A stretch of DNA of 64,000 bases, taken from assembly GCF_900111965.1 (NCBI RefSeq), contig NZ_FOJT01000006.1, positions 62,001 through 126,000 on the forward strand, read 5' to 3'. Shown one piece after another: positions 1 to 9,984 of the stretch. The notes beneath the pieces are model-generated. The model saw only the letters and a list, made by a program, of their open reading frames with translations. It was not told the DNA's origin and ran no database searches. The DNA is from Flavobacterium swingsii (lineage in GTDB: Bacteria; Bacteroidota; Bacteroidia; Flavobacteriales; Flavobacteriaceae). The translations under genes and the position numbers were made by a program. Each line of letters begins with the position of its first letter. Position 1 is the first letter of the stretch.

Positions 1-141
1 TTTGTTTTGAATTTAAAGTATAAATTTTCATTTTATATGATTTTGTGTAAATGTATAAAATGTTTAATGTTTTTACTATAAAGTTAAACAGAATATTTTC
101 ATTTTATCTTTTTCTTAACAATTGATTTCGATTTGATACTT

Positions 142-149
142 TATCTTTG
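142..149 (+). promoter_or_regulatory. -7 promoter box for the DUF2911 gene
   Basis: TATCTTTG matches the Bacteroidota -7 consensus TAnnTTTG, and a TTG lies 17 bases upstream at 122-124 as a possible -33 box. The start codon follows 20 bases later, which implies a short leader. Confidence 0.6.
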
Positions 150-169
150 AGGAAATAAATTTAAAAAAA

Positions 170-1015
170 ATGTATAAAATAATTGTTGCCTTAGCTCTCA
201 TGATTGCTTCCTATACTATTGAAGCACAAGTAAAAATTCCACAGGCGAGCCCAAAAGCGTCTGTTATGCAAAAGGTTGGTTTAACAGATGTTGAAATCGA
301 TTATAATAGACCAAGTATGAAAGGAAGAGTTGTTTTTGGAGAATTAGTGCCTTTTGAAAAAGTATGGAGAACTGGAGCTAATGAGAATACAATTATTTCT
401 TTAAGCGAAGATGTAGTTATTAATGGTGCAACTTTAAAAAAAGGGAAATATTCTATTTATACGATTCCAAATGCGGATAATTGGGAAATTATTTTTTATG
501 CAACGACAGACAACTGGGGGAATCCTGAAACTTGGGATGAAGCTAAAGTAGTTTTAAAAGCAAATGCTAAACCAGAAGTTTTAAACAGAAATATAGAAAC
601 TTTTACCATCGCTATTAATAATGTTGATAATAATTTTGCCAATTTAGAATTTTCCTGGGAAAAGACTTTGGTTGCTTTAAAATTTGAAGTGCCAACACAA
701 AAAGCGGCCTTGGCAAGTATTGATAAAACATTGGCTGGCCCTGCGGCGAGTGATTATTTTTCGGCAGCACAGTATTTTTATCAATCGAATGGTGATTTGA
801 ATAAAGCATTGACTTACGTGAATAAAGCATACGAAATGCATGACAAAAAGCCATATTGGTACACACGTTTGAAATCGCAAATACAAGCTAAATTAGGGGA
901 TAAAAAAGGAGCAATTGAAACGGCAAAATTATCATTGGCAGCAGCACAAGCAGCAAAAAATGATGATTATGTAAAAATGAATCAAGACAGTATTTCAGAT
1001 TGGTCTAAAAAATAG
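170..1015 (+). CDS. DUF2911 domain protein, exported
   Basis: A 281-residue protein with an N-terminal signal peptide (hydrophobic residues about 3-18, likely cleavage near EAQ). The N-terminal two thirds, with the segments PQASPKASVMQKVGLTDVEI and RTGANENTIISLSEDV, match the DUF2911 family common in Bacteroidota. Residues about 195-265 look like a TPR-type helical repeat (a YFYQSNGDLNKALTYVNKAYE-type pattern). The protein is probably periplasmic; the family has no established function. The gene stands alone, has its own promoter and ends at a hairpin terminator shared with the convergent sprF-like gene. Confidence 0.8.
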   Translation: MYKIIVALALMIASYTIEAQVKIPQASPKASVMQKVGLTDVEIDYNRPSMKGRVVFGELVPFEKVWRTGANENTIISLSEDVVINGATLKKGKYSIYTIPNADNWEIIFYATTDNWGNPETWDEAKVVLKANAKPEVLNRNIETFTIAINNVDNNFANLEFSWEKTLVALKFEVPTQKAALASIDKTLAGPAASDYFSAAQYFYQSNGDLNKALTYVNKAYEMHDKKPYWYTRLKSQIQAKLGDKKGAIETAKLSLAAAQAAKNDDYVKMNQDSISDWSKK

Positions 1016-1037
1016 TTACCAGATTAAATATCAAAGT

Positions 1038-1069
1038 TAAAAATCCTGGGAGTTTTTCTCAGGATTTTT
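1038..1069. terminator. Bidirectional hairpin terminator
   Basis: AAAATCCTGGGAG and CTCAGGATTTTT form a stem with A and T tracts on either side. It lies between the convergent DUF2911 and PorP/SprF-like genes, so it can serve both. Confidence 0.7.
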
Positions 1070-1073
1070 ATTT

Positions 1074-2006
1074 TTAAAAGAGTTTACAAGAACATTTTTC
1101 TCCACTATTTTGATTGTATAAAGTATAGGTTAGGAATAGTGTATGATTTCCGCCATTATAATTGCTAAACTTCTTAATCGATAAATCATAAGAATATCCA
1201 ACTTTAAAATTTTCCAAAACATTTGCTGCAAAATAAGCACCTATACTTGAATTGTAATCAAAATTTAGCCCTGTTAAATATTTCTCTCTCCAGTTAAAAT
1301 TTAGAGAAGTCAAAGCGCTAATTGGTGCTCCTTGCGTTTCTCTGACAAGTATTGAAGGGGTTAAAGTAAATTCATAATCTAAATTTATTTTATAACCAGC
1401 AGTAAGATAGTAGTAGTTTCTTTTTTTAGCGGTAATATAGGAATAATTGGGATTGTAATATTTTACGCCTAAAACATTGGGTGCTGAAAGACCAACAAAA
1501 AGACGGTTTGAATAGAAATTAAATCCAACACCAACTGTTGGTGTATCATTTCTAAGCTTTTCACTGCCAAAAATTTCTTCTTCAGGATTTAATCTTTTTA
1601 AAAGATCTAAATCCACACTGTTTGAATTCAATCCTGCTTTTAAACCAAAGGCTAAATTATATTTTTGGTTTAAATTAAGGTAATAAGCAAAATTTCCTTC
1701 AATATTATATTCTCTTGTTACCCCAGCTTGATCATTTGAAAAATCAATTCCATATCCAATAGGTCTGTTTTCGTTTTTTGTGTGTATGGTAAGAAATTGA
1801 GTTTTAGGAGCTCCTTCAAAACCAACCCATTGCGTAGCATACATTCCAACAATATTTAAACCGTCAGACGAACCTGCATAGGCTGGATTGTAAAACAACG
1901 GATTGAAATTAAAGATTGATAATTTAGGATCATTTTGTCCAATAAGAATGTTGGGACTTAAAAATAATACTGACATCAAGAGTACTCTAAATATAATTTT
2001 ATTCAT
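1074..2006 (-). CDS. PorP/SprF family type IX secretion system membrane protein
   Basis: A 310-residue protein with a signal peptide and the family hallmark near the mature N-terminus (SIFNFNPLFYNPAYAGSSDG). The rest is made of alternating aromatic-rich beta strands, as expected for an outer-membrane barrel related to PorP and SprF. In Flavobacteriaceae such proteins are encoded just downstream of large secreted proteins and assist their secretion or surface attachment. Here the start overlaps the end of the upstream 720-residue gliding-type protein by 8 bases, so the two are very likely co-transcribed and work as a pair. Which of several genomic paralogues this one is cannot be told. Confidence 0.85.
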   Translation of the reverse strand: MNKIIFRVLLMSVLFLSPNILIGQNDPKLSIFNFNPLFYNPAYAGSSDGLNIVGMYATQWVGFEGAPKTQFLTIHTKNENRPIGYGIDFSNDQAGVTREYNIEGNFAYYLNLNQKYNLAFGLKAGLNSNSVDLDLLKRLNPEEEIFGSEKLRNDTPTVGVGFNFYSNRLFVGLSAPNVLGVKYYNPNYSYITAKKRNYYYLTAGYKINLDYEFTLTPSILVRETQGAPISALTSLNFNWREKYLTGLNFDYNSSIGAYFAANVLENFKVGYSYDLSIKKFSNYNGGNHTLFLTYTLYNQNSGEKCSCKLF

Positions 2007-4161
2007 TGTTTAGAATGTAAATAAATCCTTTTTTTGTTTTGTTCAATTGTAAAGACTCTTTTTTGAAATTTATGATGTAGTAATAAGTTCCAGTGGGTAG
2101 TTTTTTATTTTTTTCAATAATATCTCCTGCGTTTGCTTTTCCGTTAAACCAATTATTATTAAAACCGTAATTGTCTTTTTTATATACTATTTGGCCAAAG
2201 CGGTTGTAAATTTCTATATCGTTATCAGGGAAATATTCAATGTTTTTAATGGCAAAGTAATCATTCTGATTATTGTCATTTATAGTGATTGTATTGTATG
2301 GATAAATCTCACATGGAACAATAGATACACTAATCTCACATCGCTTATCACTTTCACATGCATCTGCTGCATTGTATACTGAGGCGTAATAGGTATTACC
2401 GTCATTAAGAGTTTCATTTTCTGCTAAAGGGGTATTTGAATTTATGTTATCATAAACAATTGTGATGAGACCTTCAAAAAACAGATTTTGGACAGTAGGA
2501 TTATCTTCTTCACAAAATTCCTTAAATAATGTATCTGGAATTAATGATGAATAATCACCCACATGGACATTTACTGCAAATCCGGTTTTACTTCTACATC
2601 CTGAAATAGGATCGTATTCAAAGGCATAATAGGTTGAATTACTTAATGGTGTTGTTGAGGAAAGTATACTTCCTCCTTGAGCTTGAGAATGCCATTCGAT
2701 ATAATTTCCTGTGACGGTCAAGCTTGCTATAGTTGGATGGTTTATCAGACAAAACTTCTGAATGCTTTCTCCAGTTGGTACTTTAACATTTTTCAATATA
2801 GCTTTTATTGCTTTTCTTGGACCATAACAATTTCCCTGTAGCAATGCACAATAATAAATTGTGTTATGAATTAAAGGAGTTGATAAAGGCAACATAACAG
2901 TCGCAGTAGGACTATCATACCAGAAAAATGTATTTCCATTAGAATTAAAATCACTGATTGTGGGAGCTGGTGGCATACAGAATGTCTGAGGGTCAGTTAT
3001 ATTAGGCAAAGGAATGGGGTTATTGTTTACTACAATATTTGTAGAGTAAGTTTTATAGCATCCTGTTTCTGAAATTGCTTTTAAAGTGACAGTAAAAGTC
3101 CCTGAATTCAGATATACATGTTGTGGGTCTCTTTCGGTTGAAGTCGTTCCGTCACCAAAATCCCAAAGCCATTGTTGGATTGTCCCGTTTTGAAAAGTAG
3201 TCTGATTGACAAAAGAGATTGGGTTTGAGGTTAATTGTGAATTCCCACAAGTTGTGGCTACATTAAAAAGCGGATTAATAATAACGGATTCAGTAAGAAC
3301 TCCAATAATATTTGAAGTACAGGCAACACCATTACTGAATGATGTCAACGCACAATTAAATGTGTCACCTGGAACATAACTACCAATAGGTAACGTTAAG
3401 CTTTGAGTTGAGCCAATAGGTTGGTTATTATGAGTCCATAAATATTGAGCAAACCCTTCAGGTGCTGATAATGTGAAATTAGAATCTCCAGAACAAATTT
3501 TAACATTTACTTTTAAATTTGAACACTTTGCTGATATATAAGCATAGCCATAATGACCTCCTCTCGAACAATCTCTTGTCGTAAATTCTATTTTTAGATT
3601 CTGACCAATATAAGGAGATAAATCAATTCCAATAGTTTTCCAAGGCAACCAAACTACATCGTTACAATATTGAAAATCTTGTCCGGGTTGTCCAGCATAC
3701 ACATCATATACACCACAGTCTGGGTTTATAACATCACCATTGCTATTTAAAATTCTTATTGTAAAACGAGGTTGTTCATACTCTTCATGACCAGGATCTT
3801 GTAATACAACGGCATATTTATAGATAAAGACAGTATTGTTACTATCAACAGAAATGGTATAATTCAATTCTTCAGCTTCAGATCCAGTCTGCATATTACC
3901 TAATCTGGCAGAAAATAATTCTCCTGGAGGTATTTTAGGTAAAAGACCACAAGTATTTTCATCGAATGCTTGAGTAGAAATAATAGTTTGTCTACCAGTT
4001 ATAATTCCTGAATACTCACTTGGATAGCCATATGAGCCAGAATTACCATCCCAGCCTGTAAAATCTCCGCTCGAAAAATCTGAATTTAGGCAATTTGACT
4101 GACCAACTGATTTTTGAGATAAAAATAGGATTAATACTAATAAAAAGTAGTGCTTATTCAT
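1999..4161 (-). CDS. Secreted PKD-domain protein with gliding-motility (T9SS type B) C-terminal domain
   Basis: About 720 residues. I place the start at the internal ATG at 4161 (MNKHYFLLVLILF), which opens a normal signal peptide; an upstream in-frame ATG at 4179 would add six residues before it. The N-terminal third resembles a lectin- or jelly-roll-like region. A PKD repeat sits in the middle (WLWDFGDGTTSTERDPQHVY), followed by several Ig-like repeats with the pattern 'FC....PTI..L...G....WY'. The last ~85 residues (ITINDNNQNDYFAIKNIE through YNRFGQIVYKK to LPTGTYYY) are the gliding motility-associated C-terminal domain (TIGR04131, type B), a T9SS export signal. It is probably an adhesin-like surface protein. 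Its overlap with the downstream PorP/SprF-type gene supports this. Confidence 0.85.
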   Translation of the reverse strand: MNKHYFLLVLILFLSQKSVGQSNCLNSDFSSGDFTGWDGNSGSYGYPSEYSGIITGRQTIISTQAFDENTCGLLPKIPPGELFSARLGNMQTGSEAEELNYTISVDSNNTVFIYKYAVVLQDPGHEEYEQPRFTIRILNSNGDVINPDCGVYDVYAGQPGQDFQYCNDVVWLPWKTIGIDLSPYIGQNLKIEFTTRDCSRGGHYGYAYISAKCSNLKVNVKICSGDSNFTLSAPEGFAQYLWTHNNQPIGSTQSLTLPIGSYVPGDTFNCALTSFSNGVACTSNIIGVLTESVIINPLFNVATTCGNSQLTSNPISFVNQTTFQNGTIQQWLWDFGDGTTSTERDPQHVYLNSGTFTVTLKAISETGCYKTYSTNIVVNNNPIPLPNITDPQTFCMPPAPTISDFNSNGNTFFWYDSPTATVMLPLSTPLIHNTIYYCALLQGNCYGPRKAIKAILKNVKVPTGESIQKFCLINHPTIASLTVTGNYIEWHSQAQGGSILSSTTPLSNSTYYAFEYDPISGCRSKTGFAVNVHVGDYSSLIPDTLFKEFCEEDNPTVQNLFFEGLITIVYDNINSNTPLAENETLNDGNTYYASVYNAADACESDKRCEISVSIVPCEIYPYNTITINDNNQNDYFAIKNIEYFPDNDIEIYNRFGQIVYKKDNYGFNNNWFNGKANAGDIIEKNKKLPTGTYYYIINFKKESLQLNKTKKGFIYILNNE

Positions 4162-4227
4162 AGAAATGATAAAAAGCAAAAGTAAGAAAAATACACAAAG
4201 AAATAGGCTTTTAAAACATAATATTTT

Positions 4228-6336
4228 TTAACTTATATAATTCCAGATATTCTTTTTCTTAGAGATTTCTATAAATACTTTTCGCAAAGTTTGATGTTCG
4301 GGTTTTTCCATAGGAGCATCGTCTTTTAGTAATTGTAAGGCATAATTTCGAGCCAGTAATAATATGTCTTTGTCACGAACTAAATCGGCAATTTGAAGAT
4401 TTAAAACGCCACTTTGTTGTTTACCCATAATATCGCCAGGACCACGAAGTTTGAGATCTACTTCGGCAATTTCGAAGCCATCATTGGTAGTCACCATGGT
4501 TTCCATTCTAGTTTTAGAATCGGCACCAATTTTGTGTGAAGTCATTAAGATGCAATAACTTTGGTCGGCACCACGACCTACACGACCACGCAATTGATGT
4601 AGTTGCGACAAGCCAAAGCGTTCGGCACTTTCTACAATCATGACACTGGCGTTAGGAATGTTTACGCCAACTTCAATTACTGTTGTGGCGACCATAATAT
4701 TGGTTTTCCCTTCGGCAAAGCGCTTCATTTCGGCATCTTTATCGGCAGGTTTCATTTTTCCGTGAAGAATAGAAATCGCATATTTTGGTAACGGAAAATC
4801 GCGAGAAATACTCTCGTAACCGTCCATCAAATCTTTGAAATCCATTTTTTCAGATTCTTGTATTAATGGATATACGATATATATCTGTCTACCTTTTGCA
4901 ATTTCCTCACGAATAAAATGCCAAACTTTCAATCGATTAGAATCGTATCGATGCACGGTTTGTATTGGTTTTCTACCTGGAGGTAACTCATCTATTACCG
5001 AAATATCTAAGTCGCCATATAAACTCATGGCTAAAGTTCTGGGAATTGGTGTGGCAGTCATAACCAAAACATGGGGCGGAATCGTGTTTTTTTTCCATAA
5101 TTTAGAACGTTGTTCTACACCAAAACGATGTTGCTCATCGATAATTGCCAGTCCTAAATTTTTGAATTTTACTTTGTCTTCCAACAAAGCATGTGTACCA
5201 ATTAAAATATCTAAACTGCCGTTTTCTAGTTCTTCATGAATGATTTTTCTGGCTTTGGTATTACTTGAACCAGTTAGTATTTTTATATTGATATTTAAGT
5301 CTTTAGCTAATTCAGATAATCCTATAAAATGTTGGTTGGCTAAGATTTCTGTTGGTGCCATCAAACAAGCTTGAAAACCATTATCTAGTGCCAAAAGCAT
5401 ACTCATAAAGGCAACAATTGTTTTTCCTGAACCAACATCGCCTTGCAATAATCGGTTCATTTGGGCAGGATTTCCCATGTCATTTCTAATTTCTTTGAGT
5501 ACTCTTTTTTGAGCATTGGTCAAATCGAAAGGCAAATGATTGTTGAAAAATTCCGTAAAATAAGTTCCTACTTTATCAAAAGGGAAACCTTTTATTTTGT
5601 GTTTTCGGATTAAGTTTTTGGTAATTAATTGCAATTGAATAAAAAATAATTCTTCAAATTTTAATCGAAATTGGGCTTTCGCCAAAGCTTCTGCATTTCT
5701 TGGGAAATGAATGTTTATTAAAGCATCTTTTTTAGAAATCAGTTTTAATTCTTCGGTTAAATAAGTGGGTAATGTTTCCGAAAATAAAGTATGGGTTTCC
5801 AGGAACAATTGTTGCATCATTTTGTTTACAACCTTGTTTGAAATTCCTCTGCTAGTCAATTTTTCAGTACTTGGATACACTGGTTGCATGGCGGAACGTA
5901 TGCTTTGCTCGTGTTCTGTAAGCAATTCCATTTCTGGATGTGCCATATTAAATGTATTATTGAACGAAGTTGTTTTTCCGAAAATGACGTAAACCACATT
6001 GAGTTTCAAGCTTTCTTTAACCCATTTTTGACCTTGAAACCAAACCAATTCCATTTGACCTGTATCATCGATAAAAGTAGCTACCAATCGGCTTTTTCCT
6101 TTGGCAAATTCGACCGTTTTTATATTAATAACTTTACCAATTATTTGAACTTCAGCAGTAGAATTCTGTAATTCATTAATCTTATAATATTTGGTTCGGT
6201 CTAAATATCTGTTTGGATAAAAATTAATTAAATCTCCGTATTTGAAAATCCCCAATTCCTTGCGCAACAAATCTCCACGTTGCGGACCAACGCCTTTTAG
6301 GTATTCTATGGGAGTTTCGAAGAGATTGTTAGACAT
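4228..6336 (-). CDS. recG: ATP-dependent DNA helicase RecG
   Basis: A full-length, 702-residue RecG. It begins with the OB-fold wedge domain that binds branched DNA (PVQYPSTEKLTSRGI-like region near residue 150). The helicase core follows: Walker A GDVGSGKT near residue 295, the motif II variant DEQH, MTATPIPRTLAMSLYGDLD, and QLRGRVGRG with the TRG-like C-terminal region (GPGDIMGKQQSG). RecG remodels stalled replication forks and Holliday junctions. It lies 54 bases downstream of the Dph6-like gene on the same strand and may be co-transcribed. No truncation or missing motif is seen. Confidence 0.97.
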   Translation of the reverse strand: MSNNLFETPIEYLKGVGPQRGDLLRKELGIFKYGDLINFYPNRYLDRTKYYKINELQNSTAEVQIIGKVINIKTVEFAKGKSRLVATFIDDTGQMELVWFQGQKWVKESLKLNVVYVIFGKTTSFNNTFNMAHPEMELLTEHEQSIRSAMQPVYPSTEKLTSRGISNKVVNKMMQQLFLETHTLFSETLPTYLTEELKLISKKDALINIHFPRNAEALAKAQFRLKFEELFFIQLQLITKNLIRKHKIKGFPFDKVGTYFTEFFNNHLPFDLTNAQKRVLKEIRNDMGNPAQMNRLLQGDVGSGKTIVAFMSMLLALDNGFQACLMAPTEILANQHFIGLSELAKDLNINIKILTGSSNTKARKIIHEELENGSLDILIGTHALLEDKVKFKNLGLAIIDEQHRFGVEQRSKLWKKNTIPPHVLVMTATPIPRTLAMSLYGDLDISVIDELPPGRKPIQTVHRYDSNRLKVWHFIREEIAKGRQIYIVYPLIQESEKMDFKDLMDGYESISRDFPLPKYAISILHGKMKPADKDAEMKRFAEGKTNIMVATTVIEVGVNIPNASVMIVESAERFGLSQLHQLRGRVGRGADQSYCILMTSHKIGADSKTRMETMVTTNDGFEIAEVDLKLRGPGDIMGKQQSGVLNLQIADLVRDKDILLLARNYALQLLKDDAPMEKPEHQTLRKVFIEISKKKNIWNYIS

Positions 6337-6390
6337 TTATTATTTTGAATTGATAAAGCGAAGATAATGATAATTTAAAATTTCGTAAAC

Positions 6391-7125
6391 CTATTTCGGA
6401 ATCAAATCACAATACCAAAATCCGAAATCGAAAGCATCGGAACTACTCGTGTCGCAAGCTGTATTAGAAGATTCTTGTTTTGGTTTTTCGTATTTTCTAT
6501 ATACAATTTCTCCAATTTCAAATTCTATTGGTTTTTTAAAAATTGGTCCATCGAAAGTAAAAGTATGAAATTCGCCATTTTCGCCACAAACATCGACATC
6601 ATCTGGTAAATCGGCAATAAACTGCGCATCAATAATTCGACCGACGAAACTTTTGTCAAGATTTTTCTCATTGACACAAACAACAATAGTTTTGAAGCCT
6701 AAATCTAAAAATTCATGAATTAAATCTTTGGTCGGAATTTTCCATAAAGGGAAAATAGCTTCCAGTTGCATTTGGGCTAATTTATCTTCACGATATTTTC
6801 GTAAATCTTCTAGAAAAATATCACCAAAAATAGAATGCGTTATTCCTTTTTCTTTGAATTTAGTTAATGTTTCTTGCATCACTTTTTCATAATCTTCCAT
6901 GCTAGGCATTTCAGGAATTTCCATGATATGAAGCGGTAAACCAATACTTTTGGCTTGTTGTTCTAATAATTCAGTACGAACACCGTGCATGGAAATGCGA
7001 TTATATTTTTTATTGACGCTTGTAAGCAACGAAACAATTTCTATTTCAGAATTTTGTAAAGTTTTATATAATGCCAAAGCAGAATCTTTTCCGCTACTCC
7101 AATTAAAAATGGCTTTCTTTTTCAC
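6391..7125 (-). CDS. Dph6-type ATP pyrophosphatase (diphthine-ammonia ligase homologue)
   Basis: A 244-residue protein starting with the PP-loop motif of N-type ATP pyrophosphatases (NWSSGKDSALALYK, residues 8-21) and carrying the family segments SMHGVRTELLEQQAKSIGLP, GDIFLEDLRKYRED and GENGEFHTFTFDGP. Eukaryotic and archaeal homologues amidate diphthine on elongation factor 2. Bacteria do not make diphthamide, so the substrate here must differ and is unknown. The C-terminal tail contains two cysteines. The gene starts 76 bases from the divergent aminopeptidase gene and runs towards recG. Confidence 0.85.
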   Translation of the reverse strand: MKKKAIFNWSSGKDSALALYKTLQNSEIEIVSLLTSVNKKYNRISMHGVRTELLEQQAKSIGLPLHIMEIPEMPSMEDYEKVMQETLTKFKEKGITHSIFGDIFLEDLRKYREDKLAQMQLEAIFPLWKIPTKDLIHEFLDLGFKTIVVCVNEKNLDKSFVGRIIDAQFIADLPDDVDVCGENGEFHTFTFDGPIFKKPIEFEIGEIVYRKYEKPKQESSNTACDTSSSDAFDFGFWYCDLIPK

Positions 7126-7173
7126 AATTTTTTATTTGAGTGTAAACTTACTAAAAAGTCAGAAATTCCTTTG

Positions 7174-7181
7174 TATTTTTG
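7174..7181 (+). promoter_or_regulatory. -7 promoter box for the M1 aminopeptidase
   Basis: TATTTTTG fits TAnnTTTG and ends 19 bases before the ATG at 7201. No clear -33 TTG is present at the usual spacing. Confidence 0.5.
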
Positions 7182-7200
7182 AACTTTAGATTCAAATTGT

Positions 7201-9276
7201 ATGAAATATATTTTTCTTTTATTTTCCGCATTTTCTTTTGCCCAACAAACGCAAAAAGTTGATTTTATTTCGATGAATGGTTTGCTAGTTCCAAGTGCTA
7301 TTGAAAAATCGATTTCGGGTCAAATAAAATATGATTTTATTGTAAAATCTTCTGTCGACACGATTAAAATTGATGCAAAACGAATGGAATTTTCATCAGT
7401 AAAAATTAATGGAAATGAAGTGAATTTTAAAAATTCAGGCAAAGAATTGCAATTGTTTGAAGGTTTTAAAACAGGAAAAAACACTCTAATTTTTGACTAT
7501 AAAGCAACACCAAAACAAACACTTTATTTCAATGGAGAAAATGAAGGACTTCAGATCTGGACGCAAGGTCAAGGGAAATATACAAGTAATTGGTTGCCTA
7601 GTTTTGATGATGTAAATGAGAAAATAATTTTTAATTTAACTATAGCTTTCGATTCTGATTATCAAGTGATTTCTAATGGAAAATTGATACAAAATACCGA
7701 AAATAAATATTTGAAATCTTGGCATTACCAAATGCAAAAACCAATGTCTTCTTATTTAGTGATGATTGCTATTGGGAAATTTGAAAAACAAGTTCTAAAT
7801 TCGAAATCTGGAATTGTTTTAGAACAATATTTAAAGCCAGAAGACAAAAATAAATTTGCATCAACATATAGATATTCAAAGGAAATATTCGATTTTTTTG
7901 AATCCGAAATAGGAGTGAAGTATCCTTGGGAGATATACAAACAAGTTCCTGTAAACGATTTTTTATATGCCGGAATGGAAAACACATCGGCAACTATTTT
8001 CTCTCAAGATTTTGTGGTTGATGCCATAGGTTTCAATGATAGAAATTATATAAATGTAAATGCGCATGAGTTGGCGCACCAATGGTTTGGTGACATGATT
8101 ACTGCAAAATCAGGCAAAGATCATTGGTTACAAGAAGGTTTTGCAAGTTATTATGCGCTTTTGGCAGAAAAGAAAATTTTTGGAGATGATCATTTTAATT
8201 ATGAATTGCTAAAAATGGCTGAAGAACTAAAAGAAGCTAGTAAAACCGATACAATTCCAATCCTAAATGAAAAAGCCAGTTCACTTTCTTTTTACAAAAA
8301 AGGAGCTTGGGCTTTGCATGTTTTAAGAGAAGGAGTTGGAGAAAAAAACTTCCAAAAAGCGGTAAAAAATTATCTAAACAAATACAAATTTAAAAATGTG
8401 GTTACCGATGATTTTTTGGCTGAGATAAAAAAAGTTTCCAATTATAATGTAGATAATTTTAAGGAAAATTGGCTCGAAAAACCAGGTTTCAATGTTAATG
8501 AAGCTATTCAGATTTTAAATAAAAATAAATTTATAAAACAGTATTTAGATTTACAAAAAAATGAGAATATCCCGTTTGCAGAAAAGAAGATTCAGTTTGA
8601 AAATATCTTAAAATCAAACCTATTTTATCCAATAAAACAAGAAGTAATTTATCAATTAGCAACTACTTCTTTCGATGAAAAAAAGGAATTAATACAAATT
8701 GCAATGCAAAGTGGTGGTATAAATATCCGTCAAGCTGTTGCTGAAACAATGCCAAAAATCCCTTTAGAGTTCAAACAACAATATGAAAGCTTTTTAGATG
8801 ATAAATCTTATACAACAAGAGAAATAGCGTTGCAAAATTTGTGGGCACAATTTCCTGAAAACCGAACAATGTTAATAGAAAAATCGAAAGACTGGCAAGG
8901 AAGAAACGACAAAAATCTTCCTATAATTTGGCTTACATTAGCTTTGGGAACAAAGGAATATGAGCCAACAAAAAAAGTCGAATTTTATAACGAAATTGTA
9001 AATTATGCTTCTACTAACTTTGACAGTTCAATTAGGCAAAATGCATTAGAAATTTTAATTAAAATAAATCCTTCGGACGAAAGAGTTTTAACTTCGTTAG
9101 TAAATGCGACAACGCATCACAAATGGCAGTTCGTAAAATTTGGCAAAGAAACCATTCGTGAAATGATTAAAAAAGAAGAATTTAGAAAGCTTTTTAATGA
9201 TTTATTGCCAAAACTTATTGATAAAGAAAAAGTTAGTTTAGAAAAACTATTAAACGAAAACCAAATAACCAAATAA
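7201..9276 (+). CDS. M1 family metallo-aminopeptidase
   Basis: A 691-residue exported protease: a short signal peptide (residues 1-15, ending FSFAQQ), then the beta-rich N-terminal domain. The exopeptidase motif GMEN lies near residue 259, and the zinc motif HELAH followed 18 residues on by a glutamate (WLQEGFASYYA) near residues 288-312. A helical HEAT-like C-terminal half follows. M1 enzymes release N-terminal residues from peptides, and the signal peptide suggests a periplasmic role in peptide nutrition. The signal peptide is short for the group but plausible. It has its own promoter and sits divergent from the Dph6-like gene. Confidence 0.93.
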   Translation: MKYIFLLFSAFSFAQQTQKVDFISMNGLLVPSAIEKSISGQIKYDFIVKSSVDTIKIDAKRMEFSSVKINGNEVNFKNSGKELQLFEGFKTGKNTLIFDYKATPKQTLYFNGENEGLQIWTQGQGKYTSNWLPSFDDVNEKIIFNLTIAFDSDYQVISNGKLIQNTENKYLKSWHYQMQKPMSSYLVMIAIGKFEKQVLNSKSGIVLEQYLKPEDKNKFASTYRYSKEIFDFFESEIGVKYPWEIYKQVPVNDFLYAGMENTSATIFSQDFVVDAIGFNDRNYINVNAHELAHQWFGDMITAKSGKDHWLQEGFASYYALLAEKKIFGDDHFNYELLKMAEELKEASKTDTIPILNEKASSLSFYKKGAWALHVLREGVGEKNFQKAVKNYLNKYKFKNVVTDDFLAEIKKVSNYNVDNFKENWLEKPGFNVNEAIQILNKNKFIKQYLDLQKNENIPFAEKKIQFENILKSNLFYPIKQEVIYQLATTSFDEKKELIQIAMQSGGINIRQAVAETMPKIPLEFKQQYESFLDDKSYTTREIALQNLWAQFPENRTMLIEKSKDWQGRNDKNLPIIWLTLALGTKEYEPTKKVEFYNEIVNYASTNFDSSIRQNALEILIKINPSDERVLTSLVNATTHHKWQFVKFGKETIREMIKKEEFRKLFNDLLPKLIDKEKVSLEKLLNENQITK

Positions 9277-9293
9277 TCGAATTAACGAATAAC

Positions 9294-9815
9294 CTAAATA
9301 ATCCTTCCCACTTCATCTTTCAAAAACGACAAAGCAATTGTACTTGGAGATTGGCCGTCTAATAAATCTCTCAAAATAGCTTCACGAAGTTTGTTTGCAG
9401 AATCTACTTTCTCATTCATATTCGTTTTACGAATGTTTTGAATCGTTGTGTTTTTAGCGGTTTGAATTAGAGTCCAACATTCGTCAGTTACATAAATTTG
9501 TTGGGTAATATTGTGTTCGTATTCTTGATTAATATGCTCAATAATTAAGTTTTCGTAGTGGTTTTTATCCGAAGAAAAAGGAGTAATTCTAATTAATAAA
9601 TTCGACGGATTAATACGTTCTAAAAACAATGCCATACGTTCATAAGCCTGCAAACGCAAAGGCAACGAATCTTTCTGATTTTCTTTTTGTAATAACCAAC
9701 GACGCGTATTTTGCTGGTCTTTAAAATAAGAATTAAATAAAAAATATGCCACAGCGCCAGTAATTATTGATGGTAAAGTATAAGCCAGTATTTCTAATAT
9801 TTTTGAGTTATCCAT
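9294..9815 (-). CDS. Uncharacterised membrane-anchored protein
   Basis: A 173-residue protein with one N-terminal transmembrane helix (about residues 8-27, ILAYTLPSIITGAVAYFLF). A charged, helical cytoplasmic region follows, with the segment LPLRLQAYERMALFLERINP. Proteins of this size and pattern recur in Flavobacteriia as an unnamed family, but I cannot assign a function. It is convergent with the aminopeptidase (17-base gap) and divergent from the pcrA-type helicase gene. Confidence 0.7.
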   Translation of the reverse strand: MDNSKILEILAYTLPSIITGAVAYFLFNSYFKDQQNTRRWLLQKENQKDSLPLRLQAYERMALFLERINPSNLLIRITPFSSDKNHYENLIIEHINQEYEHNITQQIYVTDECWTLIQTAKNTTIQNIRKTNMNEKVDSANKLREAILRDLLDGQSPSTIALSFLKDEVGRII

Positions 9816-9917
9816 TTTTATTTAATTTTTTTATTGATATTGATTTTTGCAATTGACATTGAAATTTCTTCTGCAAATAAACTTAAAAAAATAATTGTAA
9901 TACAACTTTTCTAAACG

Positions 9918-9925
9918 TATTTTTG
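9918..9925 (+). promoter_or_regulatory. -7 promoter box for the UvrD/PcrA helicase
   Basis: TATTTTTG fits TAnnTTTG. It lies 59 bases before the ATG at 9985, and the leader contains the repeated 'ACTTAGAACCTTTG' wording discussed in the findings. Confidence 0.5.
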
Positions 9926-9984
9926 TTGTTCATGAGAAAACCTTAGAAACTCAGTAACTTAGAACCTTTGCCACTTTAAATATT

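Noticed and set aside
7752..7993. Reading frames on the opposite strand of the aminopeptidase and of other large genes
   Set aside because: They are shadows of well supported genes and show no protein-like features or start context.
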